In this document: one piece after another, positions 7,557-16,487 of the stretch
How the letters are laid out: each line of letters begins with the position of its first letter
Numbering within the stretch: position 1 is the first letter of the stretch
Source of the DNA: Cedecea neteri
GTDB taxonomy: Bacteria > Pseudomonadota > Gammaproteobacteria > Enterobacterales > Enterobacteriaceae
Reading direction: 5' to 3'
Length of the DNA: 64,000 nt
Assembly (NCBI RefSeq): GCF_000758305.1
Contig: NZ_CP009458.1
Span: forward strand, 3,782,001 to 3,846,000
Translations under genes and position numbers: made by a program
Notes under the pieces: generated by a model
The model's input: only the letters and a program-made list of their open reading frames with translations
Told to the model about the DNA's origin: nothing
Database searches by the model: none

Positions 7557-8555
7557 ATGCCAGAAAACAAGGACAGCCTCATTGGAGAGGCCAATAGCTT
7601 CCTTGAGGTCATGGAGCAGGTTTCCCGCCTGGCCCCGCTGAATAAACCGGTGCTGGTCATCGGCGAACGCGGCACCGGGAAAGAGCTGATAGCCAACCGC
7701 CTGCATTTCCTCTCCCAGCGCTGGCAGGGGCCGTTTATCTCCCTCAACTGCGCGGCGCTGAACGAAAATCTGCTCGACAGCGAGCTGTTTGGTCACGAAG
7801 CCGGCGCGTTTACCGGCGCACAGAAGCGCCACCAGGGCCGCTTTGAGCGCGCGGAAGGCGGCACGCTGTTTCTTGATGAACTGGCCACGGCTCCAATGTT
7901 GGTGCAGGAAAAACTGCTGCGCGTGGTGGAATACGGCGAACTCGAACGCGTGGGCGGCAGCCAGCCGCTGCAGGTGAACACTCGCCTCGTCTGCGCCACC
8001 AATGCCGATTTGCCGGAACTGGCCGAACAAGGGAAATTCCGCGCCGACCTGCTCGACAGGCTGGCGTTTGACGTGGTGATGCTCCCGCCCCTGCGTGAAC
8101 GACGCTCGGATATCCTGCTGCTCGCCGATCATTTTGCGATTCAAATGTGTCGGGAACTTAATCTGCCGCTGTTCCCCGGCTTTACCGGGAGGGCCTGCGA
8201 GACGCTGCTTAATTATGGCTGGCCGGGCAACATCCGCGAGCTGAAAAACGTGGTCGAGCGCTCGGTATACCGTCACGGCTCAAGCGATGAGGCGCTGGAC
8301 AACATTATCCTTAACCCTTTCACCCATAAACCTGCCCCGCTCCATCAGGCCAGACAAGAGGCTCCGGCGAGCCTGCCCGGCCTGCCGCTCGATCTTCGAA
8401 GCTGGCAAAACGAACAGGAGAAAAACCTGCTGGAACAAAGCCTGAAGCAGGCAACTTTTAACCAGCGCCGGGCTGCAGAACTGCTGGGCGTGAGTTATCA
8501 TCAGCTACGAGCGATGCTGAAAAAGCACCAGTTAAACAGCCTGACGCCGGACTGA
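7557..8555 (+). CDS. pspF: PspF, sigma54-dependent activator of the psp operon
   Basis: 332 residues (E. coli 325). An AAA+ enhancer-binding protein lacking a receiver domain: Walker A GERGTGKE (36-43), the sigma54-contacting GAFTGA loop (83-88), Walker B TLFLDE (about 103-108), and a C-terminal Fis-type helix-turn-helix (about 300-325, RRAAELLGVSYHQLRAML). It drives pspABCD and is held inactive by PspA. Divergent from pspA with a 172-bp shared control region. Confidence 0.97.
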   Translation: MPENKDSLIGEANSFLEVMEQVSRLAPLNKPVLVIGERGTGKELIANRLHFLSQRWQGPFISLNCAALNENLLDSELFGHEAGAFTGAQKRHQGRFERAEGGTLFLDELATAPMLVQEKLLRVVEYGELERVGGSQPLQVNTRLVCATNADLPELAEQGKFRADLLDRLAFDVVMLPPLRERRSDILLLADHFAIQMCRELNLPLFPGFTGRACETLLNYGWPGNIRELKNVVERSVYRHGSSDEALDNIILNPFTHKPAPLHQARQEAPASLPGLPLDLRSWQNEQEKNLLEQSLKQATFNQRRAAELLGVSYHQLRAMLKKHQLNSLTPD

Positions 8556-8568
8556 ACGGCGCTTTTTT
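8545..8568 (+). terminator. pspF terminator overlapping its stop codon
   Basis: CGCCG-GACTGAA-CGGCG followed by CTTTTTT. The pspF TGA lies in the loop. Confidence 0.65.
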
Positions 8569-8669
8569 CATCGTCCTGCGCAGAAAATTGCCGATCGTCA
8601 CCAGTAATTTTGGGGAGAAGGCAAGAGTGCGATACACTTTGCCTATCACTTGAGATAACTCAAAAACTT

Positions 8670-10307
8670 ATGCGCGGAATGCTCTCCTCCCTGTTACTGG
8701 GTTTATGCTGCCTGAGCGGCGCGGCGCGTGCCGCAACGCCCGCTGAAAAGCCGGCAGATATTCGCCGCAGTGGCTTTGTTTATTGCGTCAACGGGCAGGT
8801 CAACACCTTTAACCCTCAGATGACCAGCGGTGGCCTGACCGTCGATACGCTGGCGGCGCAGCTTTATGACCGCCTGCTGGACGTCGATCCTTATACTTAT
8901 CGCCTGGTGCCTGAGCTGGCAGAAAGCTGGGAAGTGCTGGATAACGGCGCGACCTATCGCTTCCACCTGCGCCACAATGTCCAGTTCCAGACTACCGCCT
9001 GGTTTAAGCCCACCCGGGCGTTAAACGCCGATGATGTGGTGTTTACCTTTGAGCGAATCTTCGACCGCAACCATCCGTGGCATAACGTTAACGGCGGCAG
9101 CTACCCCTATTTCGACAGCCTGCAGTTCCCGGAAACGGTGAAAAGCGTTCGCAAACTGGATGACAGTACCGTTGAATTCCGCCTCAATAAGCCGGACGCC
9201 TCCTTCCTCTGGCATTTAGCGACGCATTACGCTTCGGTGATGTCCGCTGAGTACGCCGCGCAGTTGACCAAATCTGACCATCAGGAATTGATGGACAGGC
9301 AGCCTGTCGGCACCGGCCCTTTCCTGCTTAGCGAATATCGCGCCGGGCAATACATTCGCCTGGCGCGCAACCAGCACTTCTGGCGCGGCGTACCGCTGAT
9401 GCCGCAGGTAGTGGTCGATCTCGGTTCCGGCGGCACCGGTCGTCTTTCCAAACTGCTCACCGGCGAATGCGACGTACTGGCCTGGCCTGCGGCAAGTCAG
9501 TTAACGATCCTGCGTGACGACCCGCGTCTGCGCCTGACGCTGCGCCCGGGCATGAACATCGCCTATCTGGCGTTTAACACCAACAAACCACCGCTGAATA
9601 ACCCGGCCGTTCGCCACGCGCTGGCGCTTGCCATTAATAACCAGCGCCTGATGCAGTCTATCTATTACGGCACGGCAGAAACCGCCGCATCAATTTTGCC
9701 GCGCGCCTCATGGGCCTACGATAACGACGCAAAAATTACCGAGTACAACCCGGCGAAAGCCCGTGAACAGCTGCAGGCTCTGGGCGTGGACAAGCTGGAA
9801 CTCCGTCTGTGGGTGCCGACCAGTTCCCAGGCCTGGAACCCAAGCCCGCTGAAAACCGCTGAGCTGATTCAGGCGGATATGGCGCAAATTGGCGTGAAGG
9901 TGATTATCGTGCCGATGGAGGGCCGCTTCCAGGAAGCCAGGCTGATGGACATGAATCACGATCTGACGCTGGCCGGCTGGGCAACGGACAGTAACGACCC
10001 GGACAGTTTCTTTCGCCCGATGCTGAGCTGCGCGGCAATTGGCTCGCAAACCAACTATGCCCGCTGGTGTAACCCGCATTTCGACAGCGTGCTGCAAAAA
10101 GCGCTCTCTTCTCAGCAACTCTCCGCTCGCATTGAAGCTTATAACGAAGCGCAGGACATTCTGTCCGCCGAGCTACCGGTGCTGCCGCTGGCTTCTTCGT
10201 TAAGGCTGCAGGCCTACCGCTACGACATGAAAGGCCTGGTGCTCAGCCCGTTCGGCAACGCCTCATTTGCGGGCGTGTCCAGGGAAAATGAAGAGGCGAA
10301 AAAATAA
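8670..10307 (+). CDS. sapA: SapA, periplasmic peptide-binding protein
   Basis: 545 residues from ATG 8670 (E. coli 547). I preferred this start to an upstream in-frame TTG at 8610 because it opens directly with a signal peptide (MRGMLSSLLLGLCCLSGAARA, cleavage near residue 21-22) and matches the E. coli length. The rest is a family 5 extracytoplasmic solute-binding protein (DppA/OppA fold). It is the binding component of the SapABCDF ABC importer linked to antimicrobial peptide resistance and potassium uptake. Its stop overlaps the sapB start by one base. Confidence 0.95.
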   Translation: MRGMLSSLLLGLCCLSGAARAATPAEKPADIRRSGFVYCVNGQVNTFNPQMTSGGLTVDTLAAQLYDRLLDVDPYTYRLVPELAESWEVLDNGATYRFHLRHNVQFQTTAWFKPTRALNADDVVFTFERIFDRNHPWHNVNGGSYPYFDSLQFPETVKSVRKLDDSTVEFRLNKPDASFLWHLATHYASVMSAEYAAQLTKSDHQELMDRQPVGTGPFLLSEYRAGQYIRLARNQHFWRGVPLMPQVVVDLGSGGTGRLSKLLTGECDVLAWPAASQLTILRDDPRLRLTLRPGMNIAYLAFNTNKPPLNNPAVRHALALAINNQRLMQSIYYGTAETAASILPRASWAYDNDAKITEYNPAKAREQLQALGVDKLELRLWVPTSSQAWNPSPLKTAELIQADMAQIGVKVIIVPMEGRFQEARLMDMNHDLTLAGWATDSNDPDSFFRPMLSCAAIGSQTNYARWCNPHFDSVLQKALSSQQLSARIEAYNEAQDILSAELPVLPLASSLRLQAYRYDMKGLVLSPFGNASFAGVSRENEEAKK

Positions 10308-11272
10308 TGATCATCTTTACTTTGCGCCGCCTATTGTTGCTGCTGATCACCCTGCTGTTCCTGGCGGTGGTCGGCTTTAGCCTCAACTATTTTACGCCGC
10401 ACGCGCCGCTGCAGGGTGCCTCGCTGTGGAACGCCTGGGTGTTCTGGTTTGAGAGCCTGCTGCACTGGGATTTTGGCGTGTCCAGCATTAACGGTCAGTC
10501 GATTAACGAGCAATTACGCGACGTCTTCCCGGCCACCATGGAGCTGTGCATTCTGGCCTTTGGGCTGGCGTTGCTGATTGGTATCCCGGTCGGGATGCTG
10601 GCGGGCATCATGCGCAATAAGTGGCAGGATAAGCTGATCAGCGCCCTGGCGCTGGTGGGCTTTTCGATTCCGGTGTTCTGGCTGGCGCTGCTGCTGACGC
10701 TGTTTTTCTCACTGACGCTGGGCTGGTTCCCGGTCTCCGGGCGTTTTGACCTGCTGTATGAGGTCAAGTCCGTCACCGGCTTTGCGCTGGTGGATGCGTG
10801 GCTCTCGGACTCACCTTACCGTAGCGAAATGATCGTCAGCGCCCTGCGTCATATGGTGCTGCCTGTTGCCGCGCTCGCCGTCGCCCCGACCACCGAAGTG
10901 ATTCGCCTGATGCGTATCAGCACTATCGAAGTGTTCGATCAGAACTACGTCAAAGCCGCCGCCACGCGTGGGCTTTCCCGCTTCACTATTTTGCATCGCC
11001 ATGTGCTGCACAACGCGCTGCCGCCGGTGATCCCTCGCCTGGGCCTGCAGTTTTCAACCATGCTGACGCTGGCGATGATCACCGAAGTGGTCTTTAGCTG
11101 GCCGGGCCTGGGACGCTGGCTGATTAACGCCATTCGCCAGCAGGATTACATGGCGATCTCCGCCGGGGTGATGGTGATTGGTTCGCTGGTAATTATTGTT
11201 AACGTGATTTCCGATATTTTGGGCGCTATGGCCAACCCACTGAAGCATAAGGAATGGTATGCCTTACGATAG
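10307..11272 (+). CDS. sapB: SapB, ABC transporter permease
   Basis: 321 residues. A DppB/OppB-type inner-membrane permease with an N-terminal helix (about 4-27), several further helices, and the cytosolic EAA loop (YVKAAATRGLSRFTILHRHV, about 207-226). It forms the translocation channel with SapC. It starts in a TAATG overlap with sapA and overlaps sapC by 14 nt, so the operon is translationally coupled. Confidence 0.95.
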   Translation: MIIFTLRRLLLLLITLLFLAVVGFSLNYFTPHAPLQGASLWNAWVFWFESLLHWDFGVSSINGQSINEQLRDVFPATMELCILAFGLALLIGIPVGMLAGIMRNKWQDKLISALALVGFSIPVFWLALLLTLFFSLTLGWFPVSGRFDLLYEVKSVTGFALVDAWLSDSPYRSEMIVSALRHMVLPVAALAVAPTTEVIRLMRISTIEVFDQNYVKAAATRGLSRFTILHRHVLHNALPPVIPRLGLQFSTMLTLAMITEVVFSWPGLGRWLINAIRQQDYMAISAGVMVIGSLVIIVNVISDILGAMANPLKHKEWYALR

Positions 11273-12149
11273 CGTCTACCGCGAAAAGCGACCGCCAAGT
11301 ACGCTGCGCCTGACGTGGCGAAAATTCTATGGCGATACCACCGCGATGATTGGCCTCTACGGCTGCGGCGGGCTGGCTATTCTGTGCCTGTTCGGCGGCC
11401 TTTTTGCGCCTTATCAGATTGACCAGCAGTTTCTGGGCTACCAGCTTTTGCCGCCGTCCTGGTCCCGCTACGGCGAAGTTTCGTTCTTCCTTGGCACCGA
11501 CGATCTCGGCCGTGATGTGCTGAGCCGCCTGCTGAGCGGCGCGGCTCCCACCGTAGGCGGCGCGTTTGTCGTCACGCTTGCGGCGACAATTTGCGGCATC
11601 GTGCTCGGCGTGATTGCCGGGTCGACCCACGGCCTGCGTTCGGCGGTGCTGAACCACATTCTCGATACGCTGCTGTCGATTCCTTCGCTGCTGCTGGCGA
11701 TTATTGTGGTCGCCTTTGCTGGCCCACATCTCAGCCATGCGATGTTTGCCGTCTGGCTGGCGCTGCTGCCGCGAATGGTACGCTCGGTCTACAGCGCGGT
11801 GCACGATGAACTGGAGAAAGAGTACGTGGTCGCCGCCCGTCTGGATGGCGCTTCTACCCTGAACATTCTGTGGTTTGCCGTCATGCCTAATATTACCGCC
11901 ACGCTGGTAACGGAAATCACGCGAGCACTGTCCATGGCGATTCTGGACATTGCCGCGCTCGGTTTTCTCGATCTTGGCGCGCAGCTCCCTTCTCCGGAAT
12001 GGGGTGCAATGCTCGGCGACGCACTGGAACTGATTTACGTTGCTCCCTGGACTGTCATGCTGCCCGGGGCGGCCATTATGATAAGCGTTCTGCTGATCAA
12101 CCTGCTTGGCGACGGCCTGCGCCGCGCAATTAACGCGGGGGTGCAATAA
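11259..12149 (+). CDS. sapC: SapC, ABC transporter permease
   Basis: 296 residues, the same as E. coli SapC. A DppC-type permease: an N-terminal cytosolic stretch, a first helix at about 31-51, and the EAA loop EYVVAARLDGASTLNILWF (about 187-205). It begins inside the 3' end of sapB and its TAA shares a base with the sapD ATG. Confidence 0.96.
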   Translation: MPYDSVYREKRPPSTLRLTWRKFYGDTTAMIGLYGCGGLAILCLFGGLFAPYQIDQQFLGYQLLPPSWSRYGEVSFFLGTDDLGRDVLSRLLSGAAPTVGGAFVVTLAATICGIVLGVIAGSTHGLRSAVLNHILDTLLSIPSLLLAIIVVAFAGPHLSHAMFAVWLALLPRMVRSVYSAVHDELEKEYVVAARLDGASTLNILWFAVMPNITATLVTEITRALSMAILDIAALGFLDLGAQLPSPEWGAMLGDALELIYVAPWTVMLPGAAIMISVLLINLLGDGLRRAINAGVQ

Positions 12150-13141
12150 TGCCGCTACTTGATATCCGCAATCTGACTATCGAATTTATGACGTCCGAAG
12201 GCTGGGTAAAAGCCGTCGATCGCGTGAGTATGACGCTTGGTGAAGGGGAAATTCGCGGCCTGGTCGGCGAGTCCGGCTCAGGGAAAAGCCTCATCGCGAA
12301 AGCTATCTGTGGCGTTACCAAAGATAACTGGCGGGTCACCGCCGACCGTATGCGCTTTGACGATATCGACCTGCTGCGACTCTCGCCGCGCGAGCGCCGC
12401 CGGCTGGTGGGTCACAACGTGTCGATGATTTTCCAGGAGCCACAATCCTGCCTGGATCCTTCTGAAAGAATTGGCCGCCAGCTGACCCAAAATATTCCCG
12501 GCTGGACTTATAAAGGCCGCTGGTGGCAGCGCTTTGGCTGGCGCAAACGCCGGGTTATCGAGCTGCTGCACCGCGTGGGGATTAAAGATCACAAAGACGC
12601 CATGAGCAGCTATCCGTACGAGCTGACGGAAGGTGAATGCCAGAAGGTGATGATCGCCATTGCGCTGGCAAACCAGCCGCGCCTGCTGATTGCGGACGAG
12701 CCCACCAACGCCATGGAGCCGACCACACAGTCGCAGATTTTCCGTCTGTTAACGCGGCTCAATCAGAACAACAACACCACCATTTTGCTGATTAGCCACG
12801 ACCTGCAGATGCTGAGCCAGTGGGCGGATAAAATTAACGTGATGTATTGCGGGCAAACCGTGGAAAGCGCGACGAGCGAAGAATTGGTCGCCACCCCGCA
12901 CCACCCGTATACCCAGGCGCTGATCCGCGCGATCCCTGATTTTGGGAGCCCGATGCCGCACAAGAGCCGGTTAAACACCATGCCGGGTGCGATTCCGCTG
13001 CTGGAACAATTGCCGATGGGCTGCCGCCTTGGGCCACGCTGCCCTTATGCCCAGCGCAAATGCATTGAAGCGCCGAGGCTCGAAGGGGCCAAAAATCACC
13101 TCTACGCCTGTCATTTCCCGCTGAATATGGAGAGTCAGTAA
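12149..13141 (+). CDS. sapD: SapD, ABC transporter ATPase
   Basis: 330 residues. An ATPase of the DppD/OppD class with Walker A GESGSGKS (40-47), Walker B LLIADEP and a C-terminal oligopeptide/dipeptide extension containing CRLGPRCPYAQRKC. The signature is the atypical ELTEGECQ in place of LSGGQ, which E. coli SapD also has. In E. coli SapD additionally supports Trk potassium uptake. Start overlaps the sapC stop. Confidence 0.95.
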   Translation: MPLLDIRNLTIEFMTSEGWVKAVDRVSMTLGEGEIRGLVGESGSGKSLIAKAICGVTKDNWRVTADRMRFDDIDLLRLSPRERRRLVGHNVSMIFQEPQSCLDPSERIGRQLTQNIPGWTYKGRWWQRFGWRKRRVIELLHRVGIKDHKDAMSSYPYELTEGECQKVMIAIALANQPRLLIADEPTNAMEPTTQSQIFRLLTRLNQNNNTTILLISHDLQMLSQWADKINVMYCGQTVESATSEELVATPHHPYTQALIRAIPDFGSPMPHKSRLNTMPGAIPLLEQLPMGCRLGPRCPYAQRKCIEAPRLEGAKNHLYACHFPLNMESQ

Positions 13142-13947
13142 TGGTCGAAACGCTGCTGGAAGTCCGCAATTTAAGTAAGACGTTTCGCTACCGTACCGGG
13201 TTGTTCCATCGCCAGCACGTCGAAGCGGTGAAGCCGCTCAACTTTACGCTACGCGAAAAGCAAACGCTGGCGATTATCGGGGAAAATGGCTCAGGTAAAT
13301 CTACGCTGGCAAAAATGCTGGCGGGGATGATCGAGCCAACCACCGGCGAGTTAGTGATTGACGACCACCCTCTCCACTTCGGCGATTATTCCTGGCGCAG
13401 TCAGCGGATCCGCATGATATTTCAGGATCCGAGTACGTCTCTGAATCCACGCCAGCGCATCTCGCAAATTCTGGACTTCCCGCTACGGTTGAATACCGAG
13501 CTGGAGCCGGAGCTGCGGCAAAAGCGCATCCTGGACACCTTACGCATGGTTGGCCTGCTGCCGGACCACGCCAGTTATTACCCGCATATGCTGGCGCCGG
13601 GGCAAAAACAGCGTCTGGGCCTGGCCCGCGCGCTGATCCTCCGGCCAAAGGTCATTATCGCCGACGAAGCGCTGGCCTCGCTGGATATGTCCATGCGCTC
13701 ACAGCTGATCAATCTGATGCTTGAGCTGCAGGAAAAACAAGGCATTTCTTATATTTACGTGACTCAACACATTGGCATGATGAAGCACATCAGCGACCAG
13801 GTGATGGTGATGCACGAAGGCGAAGTGGTGGAGCGCGGCAGCACGGCCGACGTGCTCGCCTCCCCGCTGCATGAATTGACTAAACGGCTGATTAACAGCC
13901 ACTTCGGCGAGGCTTTAACCGCTGACGCCTGGCGTAGAGATCGTTGA
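13141..13947 (+). CDS. sapF: SapF, ABC transporter ATPase
   Basis: 268 residues (E. coli 268). Walker A GENGSGKS (47-54), a degenerate signature LAPGQKQRLGLARAL, and Walker B VIIADEALASLD. It pairs with SapD as the second ATPase subunit. It is the last gene of sapABCDF, all junctions of which overlap by 1-14 nt. Confidence 0.95.
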   Translation: MVETLLEVRNLSKTFRYRTGLFHRQHVEAVKPLNFTLREKQTLAIIGENGSGKSTLAKMLAGMIEPTTGELVIDDHPLHFGDYSWRSQRIRMIFQDPSTSLNPRQRISQILDFPLRLNTELEPELRQKRILDTLRMVGLLPDHASYYPHMLAPGQKQRLGLARALILRPKVIIADEALASLDMSMRSQLINLMLELQEKQGISYIYVTQHIGMMKHISDQVMVMHEGEVVERGSTADVLASPLHELTKRLINSHFGEALTADAWRRDR

Positions 13948-13991
13948 TTTAGACTACTTCACCACGGTCATTCTGCCCCAACTTCCACTAG

Positions 13992-14097
13992 ATAATTTGA
14001 GTTGCAGGTAGGCGGCAAAGGAGCAGTTTTCAGGAGCTTACTAAAGTAAGTGACTGACAAATGGGAGTGCAGCCAACACCCCTGCGGCTCAAATTAT
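13992..14097. repeat. ERIC-like element between sapF and fabI
   Basis: The ends form a perfect 10-bp inverted repeat (ATAATTTGAG at 13992-14001, CTCAAATTAT at 14088-14097). The centre carries CAGGAGCTTACTAAAGTAAG and TGACTG, matching the conserved ERIC core from which the ERIC1R/ERIC2 primers derive. At 106 bp it is slightly shorter than the usual about 127 bp. Confidence 0.85.
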
Positions 14098-14223
14098 GAC
14101 GTGGAAAAGTGGTCGGATTAACGCTTACGCGGGAGTCATGTTAGAATCGCCCCGTCTTAACGTCGGCTTGCCTGTTTATTCACCTGCTGGCCGCAACAAC
14201 AATGACTATTAAGGATTAAAGCT

Positions 14224-15015
14224 ATGGGTTTTCTTACCGGTAAACGCATTCTGATCACTGGCGTCGCCAGTAAACTCTCCATTGCCTACGGTATTGCACA
14301 GGCGATGCACCGCGAAGGCGCCGAGCTGGCATTCACCTACCAGAACGAGAAGCTGAAAGGCCGTGTGGAAGGTTTTGCTGCCGAGCTGGGTTCAAGCATT
14401 GTGCTGCCTTGCGATGTGGCTGAAGATGAGAGCATCGAAGCGCTGTTTACCGAACTGGCGAAAAGCTGGCCGAAATTTGACGGTTTCGTTCACTCCATCG
14501 GCTTCGCCCCAGGCGACCAGCTGGATGGCGACTATGTGAACGCCGTTACCCGTGAAGGCTTTAAAATTGCCCACGACATCAGCGCATACAGCTTTGTTGC
14601 AATGGCGAAAGTTTGCCGTGAAATGCTGAACCCAGGCTCCGCCCTGCTGACCCTGTCCTACCTGGGCGCAGAGCGTGCTATCCCTAACTACAACGTTATG
14701 GGCCTGGCTAAAGCATCTCTGGAAGCTAACGTTCGCTACATGGCTAACGCTATGGGCCCAGAAGGCGTGCGCGTGAATGCCATCTCCGCTGGCCCAATCC
14801 GTACCCTGGCTGCTTCCGGCATCAAAGACTTCCGCAAAATGCTGGCCCACTGTGAAGCCGTTACCCCGATTCGTCGTACCGTAACCATCGAAGATGTGGG
14901 TAACTCCGCAGCCTTCCTGTGTTCCGACCTGTCTGCCGGTATCTCCGGTGAAGTGGTTCACGTTGACGGCGGTTTCAGCATCGCAGCCATGAACGAACTG
15001 GAACTGAAAGACTAA
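14224..15015 (+). CDS. fabI: FabI, NADH-dependent enoyl-ACP reductase
   Basis: 263 residues (E. coli 262). It catalyses the last step of each fatty-acid elongation cycle. A divergent SDR with the cofactor motif GVASKLSIAYGIA (about 13-25), catalytic Tyr146, Tyr156 and Lys163, and Gly93 intact. Gly93 is the site mutated in triclosan-resistant E. coli, so the visible sequence predicts sensitivity. A -10-like TTAGAAT lies about 85 bp upstream. Single-gene unit followed by a hairpin. Confidence 0.98.
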   Translation: MGFLTGKRILITGVASKLSIAYGIAQAMHREGAELAFTYQNEKLKGRVEGFAAELGSSIVLPCDVAEDESIEALFTELAKSWPKFDGFVHSIGFAPGDQLDGDYVNAVTREGFKIAHDISAYSFVAMAKVCREMLNPGSALLTLSYLGAERAIPNYNVMGLAKASLEANVRYMANAMGPEGVRVNAISAGPIRTLAASGIKDFRKMLAHCEAVTPIRRTVTIEDVGNSAAFLCSDLSAGISGEVVHVDGGFSIAAMNELELKD

Positions 15016-15027
15016 TTTCTGTTTCTG

Positions 15028-15054
15028 AGCGAAGCGGGCTGCGGCCCGTTTCGC
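15028..15054 (+). terminator. fabI downstream hairpin
   Basis: AGCGAAGCGGGC-TGC-GGCCCGTTTCGCT forms a long stem (one mismatch), but the following sequence ATTTCCCCC has only a weak T tract. Confidence 0.5.
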
Positions 15055-15226
15055 TATTTCCCCCTGCTTTCCTCGCCTGATTCCGAATTAGTTATACCTT
15101 TCCGATATTTATTATCACCGATCATTCTTTTGTCACCTCCCGAGCTTGCGCCAGGATAAAACAGCGAACCAGGCCCGGCATTCACGTTGTATCCGGGTCT
15201 GCAAACTTTTTGACCAAGGAACGACC

Positions 15227-16402
15227 ATGGAACAACGCCGCTTTTCTGGTAAAAGCCACTGGTATCATGAAACCCAGTCCAGTCTGTGCCCGGCGGATGT
15301 ACTGCCTTTAGTTCCCGAAGCGGCGCAGTTTGAAGACCGCTTTCTGCTTGATGTAGTCCCTTCTGAAGCGCAATTGATTGTTGAAGCCCCGTGGCTTGAT
15401 GCCGCCCGAGCGGCAGCCGATGTGCTGCTGCCCGAAAGTATTAACGTGACGCGTTTACACACCCTGAGCAGCTACGATCGCCTGAGCACGGCGCTGACCG
15501 TCGCGCAGGTCTACGGCGTCCAGCGCCTGTGTAACCACTATGCCGCTCGCCTCGCCCCGCAGCCCGGCCCAGACTCATCCCGGGAAAGCAATCGTCGCCT
15601 GACTCAGATCACCCAGTTTGCCCGCCAGCTTGCCAGCCAACCGACGCTTATCGACGAAAGCGCTTTAGCACAGCTGGATGAATGCGGCCTCTCTGTGGAC
15701 GATATTGTCTCTTTCACCCAGATTATCGGCTTCGTGGGCTTCCAGGCGCGCGCCATTGCCGTCTGGCAAGCGCTACAGGGGCTGCCCGTTCGCTGGCTAC
15801 CGGGACTTGCCGGGCAACAGGACGCGGAGCCCGCGCTGTTTACGCCGTACCCGGTCAACTGGCTTCCGGGGTTGGCACCGGTTGAAATGCGCTATGCCCG
15901 TGCGGAACAGCTGGAAGTCCTGAGCATCAGCCAGCCGCTGCGTACTCTGCGTGATATTGCCTGGCTGCTTGCCCACGATGAGCGGGCGCTGTCTTACCTC
16001 AGCCAGCTTACCCGTCTGTTCTGGCAGACCACGCCTCAACATCCAGACGATGCGCTGCTGGTGGTGATGCTGACGTCACGGATTAACGGCAGCGCCGCCT
16101 GCTTTAGCGATACCGTAGCGGCCTGGCAGGGAGATGCTGGATTACCGGACGCCATGCGCAACGGGGAACGAGCGTTGAACGCCTGGAGCCACAACCACCC
16201 TCGTGAAAAAGCAATTATTCAGGCTGTGCAACTGTTAACCCGCGCCCCGGACAGATTTAGCGCAGCGCAGCTTCAACCTTTGTATGAGCAAGGTTTTAGC
16301 GAACAGCAGGTGCTGAAATTACTGGTTAGTGCCGGCCTGGCCGGGTGGATAAACCGCCTGAAAATTGGCCTGGGAAATACCGCTCAAGCGCTGAATCCAT
16401 AA
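15227..16402 (+). CDS. yciW: YciW, AhpD/CMD-superfamily protein
   Basis: 391 residues from ATG 15227, chosen over an in-frame upstream start at 15146 because AAGGA sits 6 nt before it and E. coli YciW also opens with MEQR. Helical CMD/AhpD-like protein, but no CxxC redox pair is visible, so peroxidase activity is doubtful. In E. coli yciW belongs to the CysB regulon and affects cysteine metabolism. The position between fabI and rnb is as in E. coli. Confidence 0.88.
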   Translation: MEQRRFSGKSHWYHETQSSLCPADVLPLVPEAAQFEDRFLLDVVPSEAQLIVEAPWLDAARAAADVLLPESINVTRLHTLSSYDRLSTALTVAQVYGVQRLCNHYAARLAPQPGPDSSRESNRRLTQITQFARQLASQPTLIDESALAQLDECGLSVDDIVSFTQIIGFVGFQARAIAVWQALQGLPVRWLPGLAGQQDAEPALFTPYPVNWLPGLAPVEMRYARAEQLEVLSISQPLRTLRDIAWLLAHDERALSYLSQLTRLFWQTTPQHPDDALLVVMLTSRINGSAACFSDTVAAWQGDAGLPDAMRNGERALNAWSHNHPREKAIIQAVQLLTRAPDRFSAAQLQPLYEQGFSEQQVLKLLVSAGLAGWINRLKIGLGNTAQALNP

Positions 16403-16487
16403 GCCTTCACGGCAATCAGCGCTTGCCGCAAGGTACGGTTTCGCGTAAAACTGTCAGCCGCTCTTTTGGCCACGAAAACGAAACGAT

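Noticed and set aside
7551..8276. A 241-residue minus-strand ORF opposite pspF
   Set aside because: Antisense to conserved AAA+ coding sequence; shadow frame.
8610..8669. N-terminal extension of SapA from TTG 8610
   Set aside because: It would bury the signal peptide 20 residues inside the protein; ATG 8670 matches the family.
11226..12146. A 306-residue minus-strand ORF opposite sapC
   Set aside because: Antisense to SapC with a His/Gln/Arg-rich shadow composition and no recognisable domain.
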